Shown: piece after piece, positions 7,064 to 14,714 of the stretch | Layout of the letters: every line of letters begins with the position of its first letter | Position numbering within the stretch: position 1 is the stretch's first letter | Translations under genes and position numbers: made by a program | Notes under the pieces: generated by a model | Told to the model about the DNA's origin: nothing | The model's database searches: none | Seen by the model: only the letters and a program-made list of their open reading frames with translations | Source of the DNA: Thermoleophilaceae bacterium | Lineage (GTDB): Bacteria > Actinomycetota > Thermoleophilia > Solirubrobacterales > Thermoleophilaceae | NCBI GenBank assembly: GCA_030447725.1 | Contig: JAUJOQ010000005.1 | Span: 8,187-72,186, forward strand | Direction: 5' to 3' | Length of the DNA stretch: 64,000 nt

Positions 7064-8035
7064 GTGGAAGAACAGTCGCTAGCCCCGGACGGACCGATCC
7101 CGATCACCGTTATCACGGGCTTCCTCGGCGCGGGAAAGACCTCGCTCGTCAACGGCCTCGTGGCAGCGCGCTCGGGGGGCGAGCGGATCGGCGTCGTGGT
7201 AAACGAGGCCGGCGAGATCGGGCTCGACGGGGAGCTGCTCGGCGATGTCGCCGACGACGTCGTCGAGATCGCCGACGGCTGCGTCTGCTGCACGAGCCAG
7301 GGCGAGTTGCTCGAGGCGATCACCCGCCTGCATCGCGCGGCGGGACGGCTGGACCGCATCATCGTCGAGACCAGCGGCCTTGCCGATCCCGGTCCGGTCG
7401 TCGAGGCGCTCGCGAACATCACGCACGTGCTGCGCCTGGACACGCTGGTGGCCGTAGTCGATGCCGTGCATGCGCTCGATCAGCTCGACCGCCATCACAG
7501 CCCAGAGGCGCGCCGGCAGGTGCAGCTCGCGACGCACGTCGTGGTGAGCAAGATCGACCTCGCCGAGGACGGCGCCGTCGAGAGCCTGCGTGCGCGTGTA
7601 GGCGCACTCAACCCGGACGCACAGGTCGTCGTCGCCCCGCGCGGGACGCTCGACCCCGAGCTGCTGCTCGACCGCTTCCCGCTCGCCGCCTTCGAAGCCG
7701 ACGGCGGCCACGATCACCACCACGACCACGATCACCTCGACGTGCAGATCTTCTCCCTCGAGCTCGAGGGAGAGCTCGACGCGGCGCGCTTCGATGGCTG
7801 GCTGGGCGGTCTGCTGATGCTCAACGCGCCCGATGTCTTTCGCATCAAGGCGATCCTCGCGCTGGCGGGTGAGCCGCACCGGCAGATCGTGCACGGCGTG
7901 CACACCTACGTCGAGTCGACGGTCGGCCGCGACTGGGAGCCCGGCGAGCGGCGTACGAGCCGGATCGTGATCATCGGCCGCGATCTCGACAGCGCACGCT
8001 GGGGCGACGAGCTCGCGCGCTGCGTCGCCGCCTGA
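7064..8035 (+). CDS. COG0523 (CobW/ZigA-type) metallochaperone GTPase
   Basis: The 323-residue G3E-family GTPase has Walker A GFLGAGKT near the N-terminus, the diagnostic metal-binding GCVCC motif, ETSGLADP (switch II) and SKID in place of NKxD. A His/Asp cluster HDHHHDHDH (about residues 218-226) precedes the CobW C-terminal domain with IKAILALAG. COG0523 proteins deliver zinc, cobalt or other metals to target proteins. Here the next genes are a zinc-type ABC transporter and a Zur-like repressor, which strongly suggests a zinc-scarcity chaperone (ZigA/YciC type) rather than the cobalamin role. I found no Zur-type box immediately before this gene, so it may have its own promoter. Confidence 0.9.
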   Translation: MEEQSLAPDGPIPITVITGFLGAGKTSLVNGLVAARSGGERIGVVVNEAGEIGLDGELLGDVADDVVEIADGCVCCTSQGELLEAITRLHRAAGRLDRIIVETSGLADPGPVVEALANITHVLRLDTLVAVVDAVHALDQLDRHHSPEARRQVQLATHVVVSKIDLAEDGAVESLRARVGALNPDAQVVVAPRGTLDPELLLDRFPLAAFEADGGHDHHHDHDHLDVQIFSLELEGELDAARFDGWLGGLLMLNAPDVFRIKAILALAGEPHRQIVHGVHTYVESTVGRDWEPGERRTSRIVIIGRDLDSARWGDELARCVAA

Positions 8036-8055
8036 AGCGCCTCCGCTACAGAGAC

Positions 8056-8070
8056 TGGGAACCGTTCTCA
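8056..8070. promoter_or_regulatory. Zur-type operator candidate
   Basis: TGGGAACCGTTCTCA is a 7-1-7 inverted repeat of the Fur-family style, with 12 of 15 positions symmetric. It resembles actinobacterial Zur boxes of the TGAnAACgnTTTTCA kind. It overlaps the -35/spacer region of the TATGGT box before the transporter operon, where a bound repressor would block transcription. Confidence 0.65.
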
Positions 8071-8072
8071 AG

Positions 8073-8078
8073 TATGGT
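8073..8078 (+). promoter_or_regulatory. -10 box of the zinc transporter operon
   Basis: TATGGT lies 9 nt before the GTG at 8088 and directly after the Zur-type palindrome. Confidence 0.45.
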
Positions 8079-8087
8079 GGCGGCCAG

Positions 8088-8921
8088 GTGTTCGCGCCAT
8101 TCGACGTTCCCTACATGCAGAGCGCGCTCTTCGCCGGCCTGCTGATCGCAGTGCCCTGTGGGCTGCTGGGAGTGTGGGTGGTGCTGCGCGGCCTCGCCTT
8201 CTTCTCGCATGCGGTCGGGGTCGCGACGTTCCCCGGCGTGGTGATCGGGCTCGGCGTCCCGGCCATCGGCCCCTTCGCCGGATCGCTCCTTGCAGCCGGC
8301 GCATTCGGCGCTGCCGTCTCGAGCGTCGAGAACGATCACCGCGTGCGCGGCGGAGCGGTCACGGGCCTGGCGCTCGCGGCGGCGATGGCCACCGGAGCCG
8401 TGCTCCTGACCACTGTGGCGCGGGTCTCGACCCCGGTCGAGACGGTGCTGTTCGGATCGCTGCTCGGCATCTCGGACACCGACATCGTGCGCTGCGCGGT
8501 CGTCGCGGCGCTCACGTTGGCCGCCCTGCCCCTGCTGTGGGCGCGTCTTTCGGCGTCGACCTTCGACCGCGCCTGGGCCGCACCGGCAGGCGCTCGCCCT
8601 CAGCGCACCGACGTACTCCTGCTCACGCTGCTCGGGTTCACCGTGGTCACCGCCCTGCCGGCCGTCGGAAGCCTGATGGTCTCCGGTCTGCTGGTGATCC
8701 CGGCGGCCACGGCGCGCCTGCTGTGCGAGCGGCTCGCCACCTTGAGCGTCTGCGCCGTCGCCCTGTGCGCCGCGGAGGTGGTGATCGGGCTGGCGGCGGC
8801 GCGCGAGCTCGACGTTGCGCCAGGGGCGAGCATCGCGGCTCTCGGGGGCGTTGGGTTCGCGCTCGCCGCCGCGGTCAGCGCCGCACGGTCTGGATGGGCG
8901 CGCCGGACGGTGGCCGCTTGA
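8088..8921 (+). CDS. znuB: Metal (zinc-type) ABC transporter permease
   Basis: The 277-residue ABC-3 family permease has about eight membrane segments. Family features are GLLGVWVVLRGLAFFSHAVGVATFPGVV near the N-terminus and the LPAVGSLMVSGLLVIPAATARLL segment near residue 190, which belongs to the coupling region. ABC-3 permeases work with a binding protein and an ATPase to import Zn or Mn. It is the first gene of a tightly coupled operon: its TGA overlaps the probable TTG start of the ATPase. A second, separate permease domain is encoded two genes later, so the operon has two permease domains for one ATPase. These could form a heterodimer. Confidence 0.9.
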   Translation: MFAPFDVPYMQSALFAGLLIAVPCGLLGVWVVLRGLAFFSHAVGVATFPGVVIGLGVPAIGPFAGSLLAAGAFGAAVSSVENDHRVRGGAVTGLALAAAMATGAVLLTTVARVSTPVETVLFGSLLGISDTDIVRCAVVAALTLAALPLLWARLSASTFDRAWAAPAGARPQRTDVLLLTLLGFTVVTALPAVGSLMVSGLLVIPAATARLLCERLATLSVCAVALCAAEVVIGLAAARELDVAPGASIAALGGVGFALAAAVSAARSGWARRTVAA

Positions 8922-9721
8922 GCCCGAGCGCGCAGCCGACGGGGCGCCGTGTCGACCCCCCGACCACCCTAGAGGTGGAGCGTATGTCGGTGTCCTACGG
9001 CGACCGGCCGGCGCTCGAGGGGGTCAGCTTCGAGTTGACGGGGGGCACCTTCGCGGGCGTGCTGGGTCCAAACGGGGCGGGCAAGACCACGCTGCTGCGC
9101 GCGCTGCTCGGCGCGATACCGGCGATCGGCAGGGTGGCGCTCCACGGCCGGGCGGCGTACGTGCCCCAGCTGACCAGCGTGTCCGAGGCCTTCCCCGTCG
9201 ACGCGCTGGGGGTGGTCCTGATGGGCCGCTATCCGCTCCTCGGCTGGCGCCGGCGCCCAGGCCGCAGCGATCGCCGCCTGGCAGGCGAGTTGCTTGCCGA
9301 GGTCGGCCTCGCCGACCGCGCCCGGAGCCCCTTCGGGTCACTCTCGGGCGGGCAGCGCCAGCGCGTGCTGATGGCCCGCGCGCTCGCCCAGGAAGGCGAC
9401 GTACTGCTTCTCGACGAGCCGTTGACAGGGATCGACGCGCCTTCCCAGCAGACGATCCTCGGCGTGATCGGCGCCCAGCGCGCGCAGGGCAGGACGGTGG
9501 TGATGACCACCCACGACCTCGCCCAGGCGGCCCGAGAGTGCGACCGGCTGCTGCTGCTCAACCGCACGCTCGTAGCCGATGGGACGGCCGAAGAGGTGCT
9601 GCGCTCCGAGGTCCTCGGTCGCGCCTACGAGACCGAGGTGGTCCTGCTCGACGGCCGGGCGGCCCTGATCGACGAAGGAGCGCATCATCACCCGCCGATG
9701 CGGCCGGGAGGCCTGGCCTGA
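8918..9721 (+). CDS. znuC: Metal (zinc-type) ABC transporter ATP-binding protein
   Basis: The protein is about 267 residues long and is the ATPase that drives the adjacent permeases. It contains Walker A GPNGAGKTT, the Q-loop in AYVPQ, signature LSGGQRQR, Walker B VLLLDEPL, the D-loop and the TTHD switch His. The C-terminal AHHHPP His cluster is common in ZnuC-like ATPases. The start is inferred. A TTG at 8918 overlaps the upstream stop (TTGA) and supplies residues before LEVERMSVSYG. An ATG at 8984 would cut off the first beta strand. The stop TGA overlaps the ATG of the next gene (TGATG), so translation is probably coupled. Confidence 0.9.
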   Translation: MSPSAQPTGRRVDPPTTLEVERMSVSYGDRPALEGVSFELTGGTFAGVLGPNGAGKTTLLRALLGAIPAIGRVALHGRAAYVPQLTSVSEAFPVDALGVVLMGRYPLLGWRRRPGRSDRRLAGELLAEVGLADRARSPFGSLSGGQRQRVLMARALAQEGDVLLLDEPLTGIDAPSQQTILGVIGAQRAQGRTVVMTTHDLAQAARECDRLLLLNRTLVADGTAEEVLRSEVLGRAYETEVVLLDGRAALIDEGAHHHPPMRPGGLA

Positions 9722-11454
9722 TGCTCGACTGGCTGGCAGACCCGTGGACGTCGGGGCTGATGCGCCGCGCGTTCTTCGAGGCCATGCTCGTCGGTGGTCT
9801 GTGCGGAGTACTGGGGTGCTTCGTGCTCGTCCGCGGGCTGGCGTTCCTCGGTGAGGCGATCGCCCATACCGTGATCCTCGGAGTCGTGCTCGCGTTCCTG
9901 GTCGGCCTGCCGGTCGCCGCGGGAGCGGTCGCGCTGGCCGCGGTGACCGTGCTGCTCACGTCCGCGATCGGAGACGATCGCCGCTTCAGCGTGGACACGG
10001 CGATCGGCGTCCTGCTGCCGTCCCTGTTCGGCGCCGGCGTCGCACTGATCGCGCTGAGCGACGGCTACCGCCAGAGCCTCGACGACGTCCTCTTCGGTGC
10101 GATCCTCGCCACGACCGAGACAGATCTCGCCCTCGCCGCCGCCGCCTGCGCCCTCACGGCGGTCGTGCTGGCACTGGCCGGCAAGGAGCTCGTGCTCGTC
10201 GCCTTCGACCGCGCGGTGGCCCAGGCGATGGGGTATCGCACCCGCCTGCTCGACGTGCTGCTGCTGGGCATCGTCGCGCTCGCCGTCGTGGTGGCGCTGC
10301 GAGCGGTGGGAAACGTCCTGCTCGCGGGGCTTCTCCTCGGGCCGCCGGTCACGGCCCGGCTGCTCTGCAAGACCTTCTGGCCGATGGCGGCGTGCGCCGC
10401 CGGGGTCGGCGTCGCCGCCTCGATCGCCGGCCTCTACCTCTCCTGGTACGTGGAGGTCGGCGGTGGCGCAGCGATCGTGCTCGTCGTCGCCGTGATGTTC
10501 GCCGCGGTCGCCATCGGCGTGCGGCTCACCGGCGCACTACGGCCGAGCGTGGTGGGCGTCGGCCTCGTGCTCATCACCGGAGCGCTCGTGGGGTGCGGCT
10601 CGGATGACTCCGGCGTGGCGAGTCGAGGCGGCGGGAGGGTCGCCGTGGTCGCGACGACGATGCAGCTGCAGGACTTCGCCCGCCAGGTCGGCGGCGGGCG
10701 TGTGGAGGTGGCCGGCATCCTCGGCCCCGACGATGAGCCCCACGAATACGACCCGACGCCCGACGACGCCGACGCCGTCAGCGACGCCGACGTCGTGGTG
10801 GAGAACGGCGCCAACCTGGACGGGTGGCTCGACGACCTGCTCGCCAACGCCGGAGGCGAGGCCCCCCGCGTCACGGCCACGGAGGGCATCGACCTGCTCT
10901 CCACCGACGAAGAGGGGTTCCCGGGCGATCCCCATGTCTGGCACGACCCCGGCGCAGCCAAGGCGATGGTGGACAACGTGGCCGCCGGCCTCGCAGAGGC
11001 CGACCCCGACGGCCGCGCCACCTACGAGCGCAACGCCGAGACCTACAAGCGCCGCCTCGACGCCATGGCACGGCAGATACGCACCGAGCTGGGATCGGTC
11101 CCGGCCGCCCGGCGCAAGCTGGTGACGACCCACGACGCGTTCGGCTACTTCGGCCGCGCCTACGACATAGACATCGTCGGCACGGTCCTGCCTTCGGTGA
11201 CCACCGAGGCAGAGACGTCCGCCCGGCGGGTGCGCGAGCTGATCGACACGATCGAGCGCGAGGGCGTCACGGTGATCTTCACCGAGCAGGGCGTCGACCC
11301 CAAGCTCGAGCGCCAGATCGCCGACGAGGCCGGTGTCGAGGTGGAAACCGGCCTCTACGCCGACGTCCTGGGCCCCGAAGGCTCGGGGGCCGAGGAGCTC
11401 ATCGACGCCGAGCTGGCCAACGCGAGGGCGATGGCAGCCGCATTCCGCCGGTAG
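9721..11454 (+). CDS. Fused metal ABC permease and ZnuA-type substrate-binding lipoprotein
   Basis: A single open frame of 577 residues joins two transporter parts usually made as separate proteins. Residues 1-~275 are an ABC-3 permease (GVLGCFVLVRGLAFLGEAIAH, GNVLLAGLLLGPPVTARLL). Residues ~276-291 form one more hydrophobic segment that ends in a lipobox, ALVG-Cys292. Residues ~300-577 are a ZnuA/TroA-type binding protein with likely metal ligands H341 (DEPHEYD), H405 (GDPHVWH), H471 (TTHDAFGYFG) and the E522/D526 region (EQGVD). There is no stop between the parts. An internal GTG near 10549 could give a separate lipoprotein. Either way, zinc capture and permeation are encoded as one unit, ending 1 bp from the convergent zur-like gene. 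Confidence 0.88.
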   Translation: MLDWLADPWTSGLMRRAFFEAMLVGGLCGVLGCFVLVRGLAFLGEAIAHTVILGVVLAFLVGLPVAAGAVALAAVTVLLTSAIGDDRRFSVDTAIGVLLPSLFGAGVALIALSDGYRQSLDDVLFGAILATTETDLALAAAACALTAVVLALAGKELVLVAFDRAVAQAMGYRTRLLDVLLLGIVALAVVVALRAVGNVLLAGLLLGPPVTARLLCKTFWPMAACAAGVGVAASIAGLYLSWYVEVGGGAAIVLVVAVMFAAVAIGVRLTGALRPSVVGVGLVLITGALVGCGSDDSGVASRGGGRVAVVATTMQLQDFARQVGGGRVEVAGILGPDDEPHEYDPTPDDADAVSDADVVVENGANLDGWLDDLLANAGGEAPRVTATEGIDLLSTDEEGFPGDPHVWHDPGAAKAMVDNVAAGLAEADPDGRATYERNAETYKRRLDAMARQIRTELGSVPAARRKLVTTHDAFGYFGRAYDIDIVGTVLPSVTTEAETSARRVRELIDTIEREGVTVIFTEQGVDPKLERQIADEAGVEVETGLYADVLGPEGSGAEELIDAELANARAMAAAFRR

Positions 11455-11455
11455 G

Positions 11456-11908
11456 TCAGGCGGCGGCGCGGCATACCGGACATCTGCCGTGCAGCGTCAC
11501 GTCGTGGGCGGCGATGGCGAAGTCGAGCCGTTCGGAGAGGCCCCCGATCGCGCGTTCAAGCGCGGCGTCCTCGAACGCCTCCACGGTGCCGCAGCTGTCA
11601 CAGACGATGTGGTGGTGGTGCTCACCGCTCGGGTGCGCCGGCTCATAGCGGGCGACACCCTCGCCCACGTCCACCCGGTGCACGAGGCCGAGGCGGTCGA
11701 GCAGGTCCAGCGCGCGATAGATGCTCGCGAGCCCCACACTGTCGCCGCGCTCGCGCAGCAGGCCCGAGATCTCGTGCGCGGTCATCGCGCAGCCATCCGA
11801 GGCGATGGCCTCGAGGACCCGCGTGCGCGGGCCGCTGGCGCGATGGCCCGCGGTCGCGAGCGTGCGCAGCGCATGATCGGTCCAGGATGCCTCGACAGCC
11901 GTGCTCAT
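11456..11908 (-). CDS. zur: Fur-family regulator, probably Zur
   Basis: The 150-residue protein has the Fur-family winged helix (EISGLLRERGDSVGLASIYRALDLL) followed by the dimerisation domain. Metal sites are visible: the HHHH run in SGEHHHHIVC, the structural-zinc CDSC and the CPVC pair at the C-terminus. Convergent placement 1 bp from the zinc transporter operon, and a Zur-type box before that operon, make a zinc-sensing repressor the best reading. Plain Fur is the alternative. A TACCCT box 7 nt before the ATG suggests a leaderless transcript. I see no Zur box at its own promoter. Confidence 0.88.
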   Translation of the reverse strand: MSTAVEASWTDHALRTLATAGHRASGPRTRVLEAIASDGCAMTAHEISGLLRERGDSVGLASIYRALDLLDRLGLVHRVDVGEGVARYEPAHPSGEHHHHIVCDSCGTVEAFEDAALERAIGGLSERLDFAIAAHDVTLHGRCPVCRAAA

Positions 11909-11915
11909 CCCGGCA

Positions 11916-11921
11916 AGGGTA
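11916..11921 (-). promoter_or_regulatory. -10 box of the zur-like gene
   Basis: TACCCT on the minus strand ends 7 nt before the ATG at 11908, the leaderless arrangement seen repeatedly in this window. Confidence 0.45.
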
Positions 11922-11949
11922 TCCGTGCGCCTGTCCGCCTGCGGCTCTT

Positions 11950-12906
11950 CTAGGGCTGAAGCTCGAGCAGCCTCGTCGCAGCCGTGGCCGGATCCAGGCG
12001 GCGGGCCACTACCTCGTCGAGCAGCTCCTGCACGCCCTCGTCCTCGCGGATCGACTCCTCGAGTCGGCGGCGCAGCCGGTTGGCGGCCAGCGCCACCACC
12101 TCGTTCATCAGGTTGCGCCGCCGGCGCTCGGACAGCGTGCCCTCCTCCTCGATGTGGGCCCGGTGGGCGGCTATCCGCTCCGAGAGCTCCTCGATCCCCT
12201 CGCCACGGGAGGCCTCCGCGCGCACGAGCGGCACCTGCCAGCCCTCCTGGGGGCCGAGCGACAGCACGCCGCGGATCTCGCGGATCATCGTGTCGGTGAG
12301 CGGATGGTCGGACTTGTTGACCACGATCACGTCGGGGATCTCCATCACGCCGGCCTTCAGCGCCTGGATCGAGTCGCCCGCGCCCGGCATCAGCACGAGC
12401 ACGACCGTGTCCGCGTGGTCGATGATGTCCACCTCAGCCTGTCCGATGCCGACCGTCTCGAGGAAGATGTCGTCCCTGCCCGACGCGTCCATCAGCAGCG
12501 CGGCCTGCAGCGTCGCCTCCGACAGCCCGCCCAGCGAGCCGCGGGTGGCCATCGAGCGGATGAACACCCCCGCGTCCAGGAAGTGCTCGGTCAGGCGGAT
12601 GCGGTCGCCGAGTAGGGCGCCCTTCGTGAACGGCGAGGAAGGGTCGATCGACAGCACGGCCACCTCGCGGTCGGCCTTGCGGGCGTGGGCGGTAAGCGCC
12701 CCGATCAGCGTCGACTTGCCGACCCCGGGCGGCCCGGTGAAGCCCACCATCGCCGCCCTGCCGGTGTGCGGGTAGACCTCGCGCACGAGGTCCCAGCCCT
12801 CAGGGTCGTCGTTCTCGACCAGGGTGATCGCGCGGGCGAGCGCGCGCTTGTCGCCGGCGAGCAGGCGCTCGGCGAGGTCGGCGGCGGTGCGTCCCGGGGC
12901 GGCCAC
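11950..12906 (-). CDS. meaB: Methylmalonyl-CoA mutase-associated GTPase MeaB
   Basis: This 318-residue G3E-family GTPase protects and reactivates B12-dependent methylmalonyl-CoA mutase (ArgK/MeaB). It shows Walker A GFTGPPGVGKST, VLSIDPSSPFTKGALLGDR (switch I), the ETVGIGQAEVDI switch, GAGDSIQALKAG and the guanine-specificity VVNKSD. The C-terminal half is the helical dimerisation arm. The family assignment is firm. The mutase genes themselves are not in this window. The start is GTG, with TAGGAT 6 nt upstream. Confidence 0.95.
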   Translation of the reverse strand: MAAPGRTAADLAERLLAGDKRALARAITLVENDDPEGWDLVREVYPHTGRAAMVGFTGPPGVGKSTLIGALTAHARKADREVAVLSIDPSSPFTKGALLGDRIRLTEHFLDAGVFIRSMATRGSLGGLSEATLQAALLMDASGRDDIFLETVGIGQAEVDIIDHADTVVLVLMPGAGDSIQALKAGVMEIPDVIVVNKSDHPLTDTMIREIRGVLSLGPQEGWQVPLVRAEASRGEGIEELSERIAAHRAHIEEEGTLSERRRRNLMNEVVALAANRLRRRLEESIREDEGVQELLDEVVARRLDPATAATRLLELQP

Positions 12907-12912
12907 GGAGCC

Positions 12913-12918
12913 ATCCTA
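12913..12918 (-). promoter_or_regulatory. -10 box of meaB
   Basis: TAGGAT on the minus strand ends 6 nt before the GTG start of meaB, with no Shine-Dalgarno sequence between, so the mRNA is probably leaderless. Confidence 0.5.
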
Positions 12919-13082
12919 TGCACGGCGCTGCGGCCGGCACCACGAGCACGAAGTGCCTGCCGCGCCTCACGACGCCGTCGCCGCGAGGCTCGCGGCTCGG
13001 AGTACGTACGCACGGACATCGCCCGGCGGTACGGCAGCAGTCCGGTTTAGTCGACGGCTCTCGGGGGCAGGGAGCGCCTGAC

Positions 13083-14705
13083 ATGGGGTCAAGACATCAT
13101 CTCCGCGCGCTCGCGCTTCCATCCCTGCTGATTCTCGCTGCACTCGCGCCGGCAAGCGCCGAAGCCGCGTTCGTGACGGCGGTCGACGTGGCGGTGCGCC
13201 CGGCCGAAGGGTCTCCGTGGTCGAAGGGCACCCTGTTCAGAGGAGAGGGCTTCCAGGTGGGCCACACCACCTCGACCGGCTGGGCCTACGGCCGCGCGAA
13301 GGGCGGCGCCGAGCGGTGCGGGTGGGTGCTCATCTCAGAGATCAACTCCACCACGCGCACCGACGACACCTGCGGCTCCCCGAAGTCAGAGCCGCTCGGG
13401 GACTCCGAGCACGTGCCCGGCGGCGGCCCGTCCGAGCGGTGGTACGTGACCTGCGAGTCGGCCACCCTGCACGGCAACTACGGCGGTGGCCCAGGCCAGC
13501 TTCGCTCCGAAGCGGGCACCGTGACCAGGGATACCGCGCTCGGCTGGCGCTACACCACCGGGGACGGCTACGCGGCCTCGGTGGACGGGCCCACCGGGAC
13601 CCCTCGGTTCATCCTGCGGTCCTGCATCTCGCGGACGCCACCGCCGGGCGCGCCGGGGCCTGGTCCCGCTCCTGAACCGGGGCCTGGTCCCGAACCTCAA
13701 CCTGGCCCCGCTCCGGCTCCCGCCGGCGCTCTCATCGGCCCGGCGCCCTTCACGCTCCTCGACGAAGAGATCCTGTTCGAGCGCAGGAGCGGCCACGACG
13801 CTGGGAGCTCGTCAACGGCCCAGGCCAGCGGTCCCGTGACGGTCAAGCGCACCCGCGCCACCATTCGCATCTCGCCCAGGAACATCGTGATCGCCAACGG
13901 ATTGCGAGGGGACCGCTTCGAGTCGTCAGGCAAGCACTGCAAGGGCTGGTACTTCGGCACGATCACCCGCGACACCGGAGCTAAGCACACCGGCTGGGTC
14001 CAGAAGGCGGGCCTCCGGGGAACGCCAAAGGCCTCGCAGAGGACCTGCGGCCAATCGCTACTGGACTTCCGCGAGCGGATCGGCTTCGTGAACGCGCCCT
14101 TCCGCAGCGTCACCTTCCGCCGGAGCGGGGTGTGGGATACGACGGGCTCGGCGAGCATGGCCTACTTGCGCCTCAACGGCCCCGAACCAGATCTAGGCGA
14201 CGCCCCGGCGTCAGACTGCCAGCTCTTCATGAACTACGAGGACGGAACGCCCTCAGACCCCGTACAGGGTCGCATCGAGCGCCTCGTGTTCAAGTCAGGC
14301 AGCGTGAAGCCCACCGCGGCGCAGACGATCGGATACCGCTACACGACCGCAGATGGAAACTACGCACTGATCTCGGTCAAGTTCTCGTCCGGCGGCGAGG
14401 TCGGCGTCTGGATGTTCGTCAAGCGCTCTTGTGTGGTGCCCCGAAACTTTCGACGGAGCACCGGCACGGGCAAGAACGGCCAGCCCCTGCCGCGCTCCAA
14501 GGTCAACACCGTCTACCAGACCGAGATCCGGATCTGCAACGGGCCGAGGCCGTCCAAGGCCGTGGTGACGCTCAACAAGGGACCGAAGAATCGCCGCATT
14601 CGGAAAGTCAAGCCTTGCGAGCTGCCCAACGACAAGACCACGCCCGGCGCGCCGAAACCCGAGAGCAGGCGAGACGGCTGGGAGATCGGCAGCTTCCGCC
14701 CCTAG
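13083..14705 (+). CDS. Large secreted protein with repeated SH3-like modules
   Basis: The product has 540 residues. A signal peptide covers residues 1-~27 (MGSRHHLR, hydrophobic core, AEA-AF). Two homologous halves flank a Pro/Gly/Glu linker of about 30 residues near 185-215. Each half has an SH3-like stretch with a Cys-x-GW motif (AERCGWVLISE; GKHCKGWYFGT) and a later element with YTT-x-DG-x-YA ending in a hydrophobic run and RSC (FILRSC; MFVKRSC). The Cys placement suggests disulfides. It may be a wall- or polymer-binding secreted protein, but no catalytic motif is visible. AGGGAG precedes the ATG. Codon use matches its neighbours. Confidence 0.72.
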   Translation: MGSRHHLRALALPSLLILAALAPASAEAAFVTAVDVAVRPAEGSPWSKGTLFRGEGFQVGHTTSTGWAYGRAKGGAERCGWVLISEINSTTRTDDTCGSPKSEPLGDSEHVPGGGPSERWYVTCESATLHGNYGGGPGQLRSEAGTVTRDTALGWRYTTGDGYAASVDGPTGTPRFILRSCISRTPPPGAPGPGPAPEPGPGPEPQPGPAPAPAGALIGPAPFTLLDEEILFERRSGHDAGSSSTAQASGPVTVKRTRATIRISPRNIVIANGLRGDRFESSGKHCKGWYFGTITRDTGAKHTGWVQKAGLRGTPKASQRTCGQSLLDFRERIGFVNAPFRSVTFRRSGVWDTTGSASMAYLRLNGPEPDLGDAPASDCQLFMNYEDGTPSDPVQGRIERLVFKSGSVKPTAAQTIGYRYTTADGNYALISVKFSSGGEVGVWMFVKRSCVVPRNFRRSTGTGKNGQPLPRSKVNTVYQTEIRICNGPRPSKAVVTLNKGPKNRRIRKVKPCELPNDKTTPGAPKPESRRDGWEIGSFRP

Positions 14706-14714
14706 GAGGAACGC

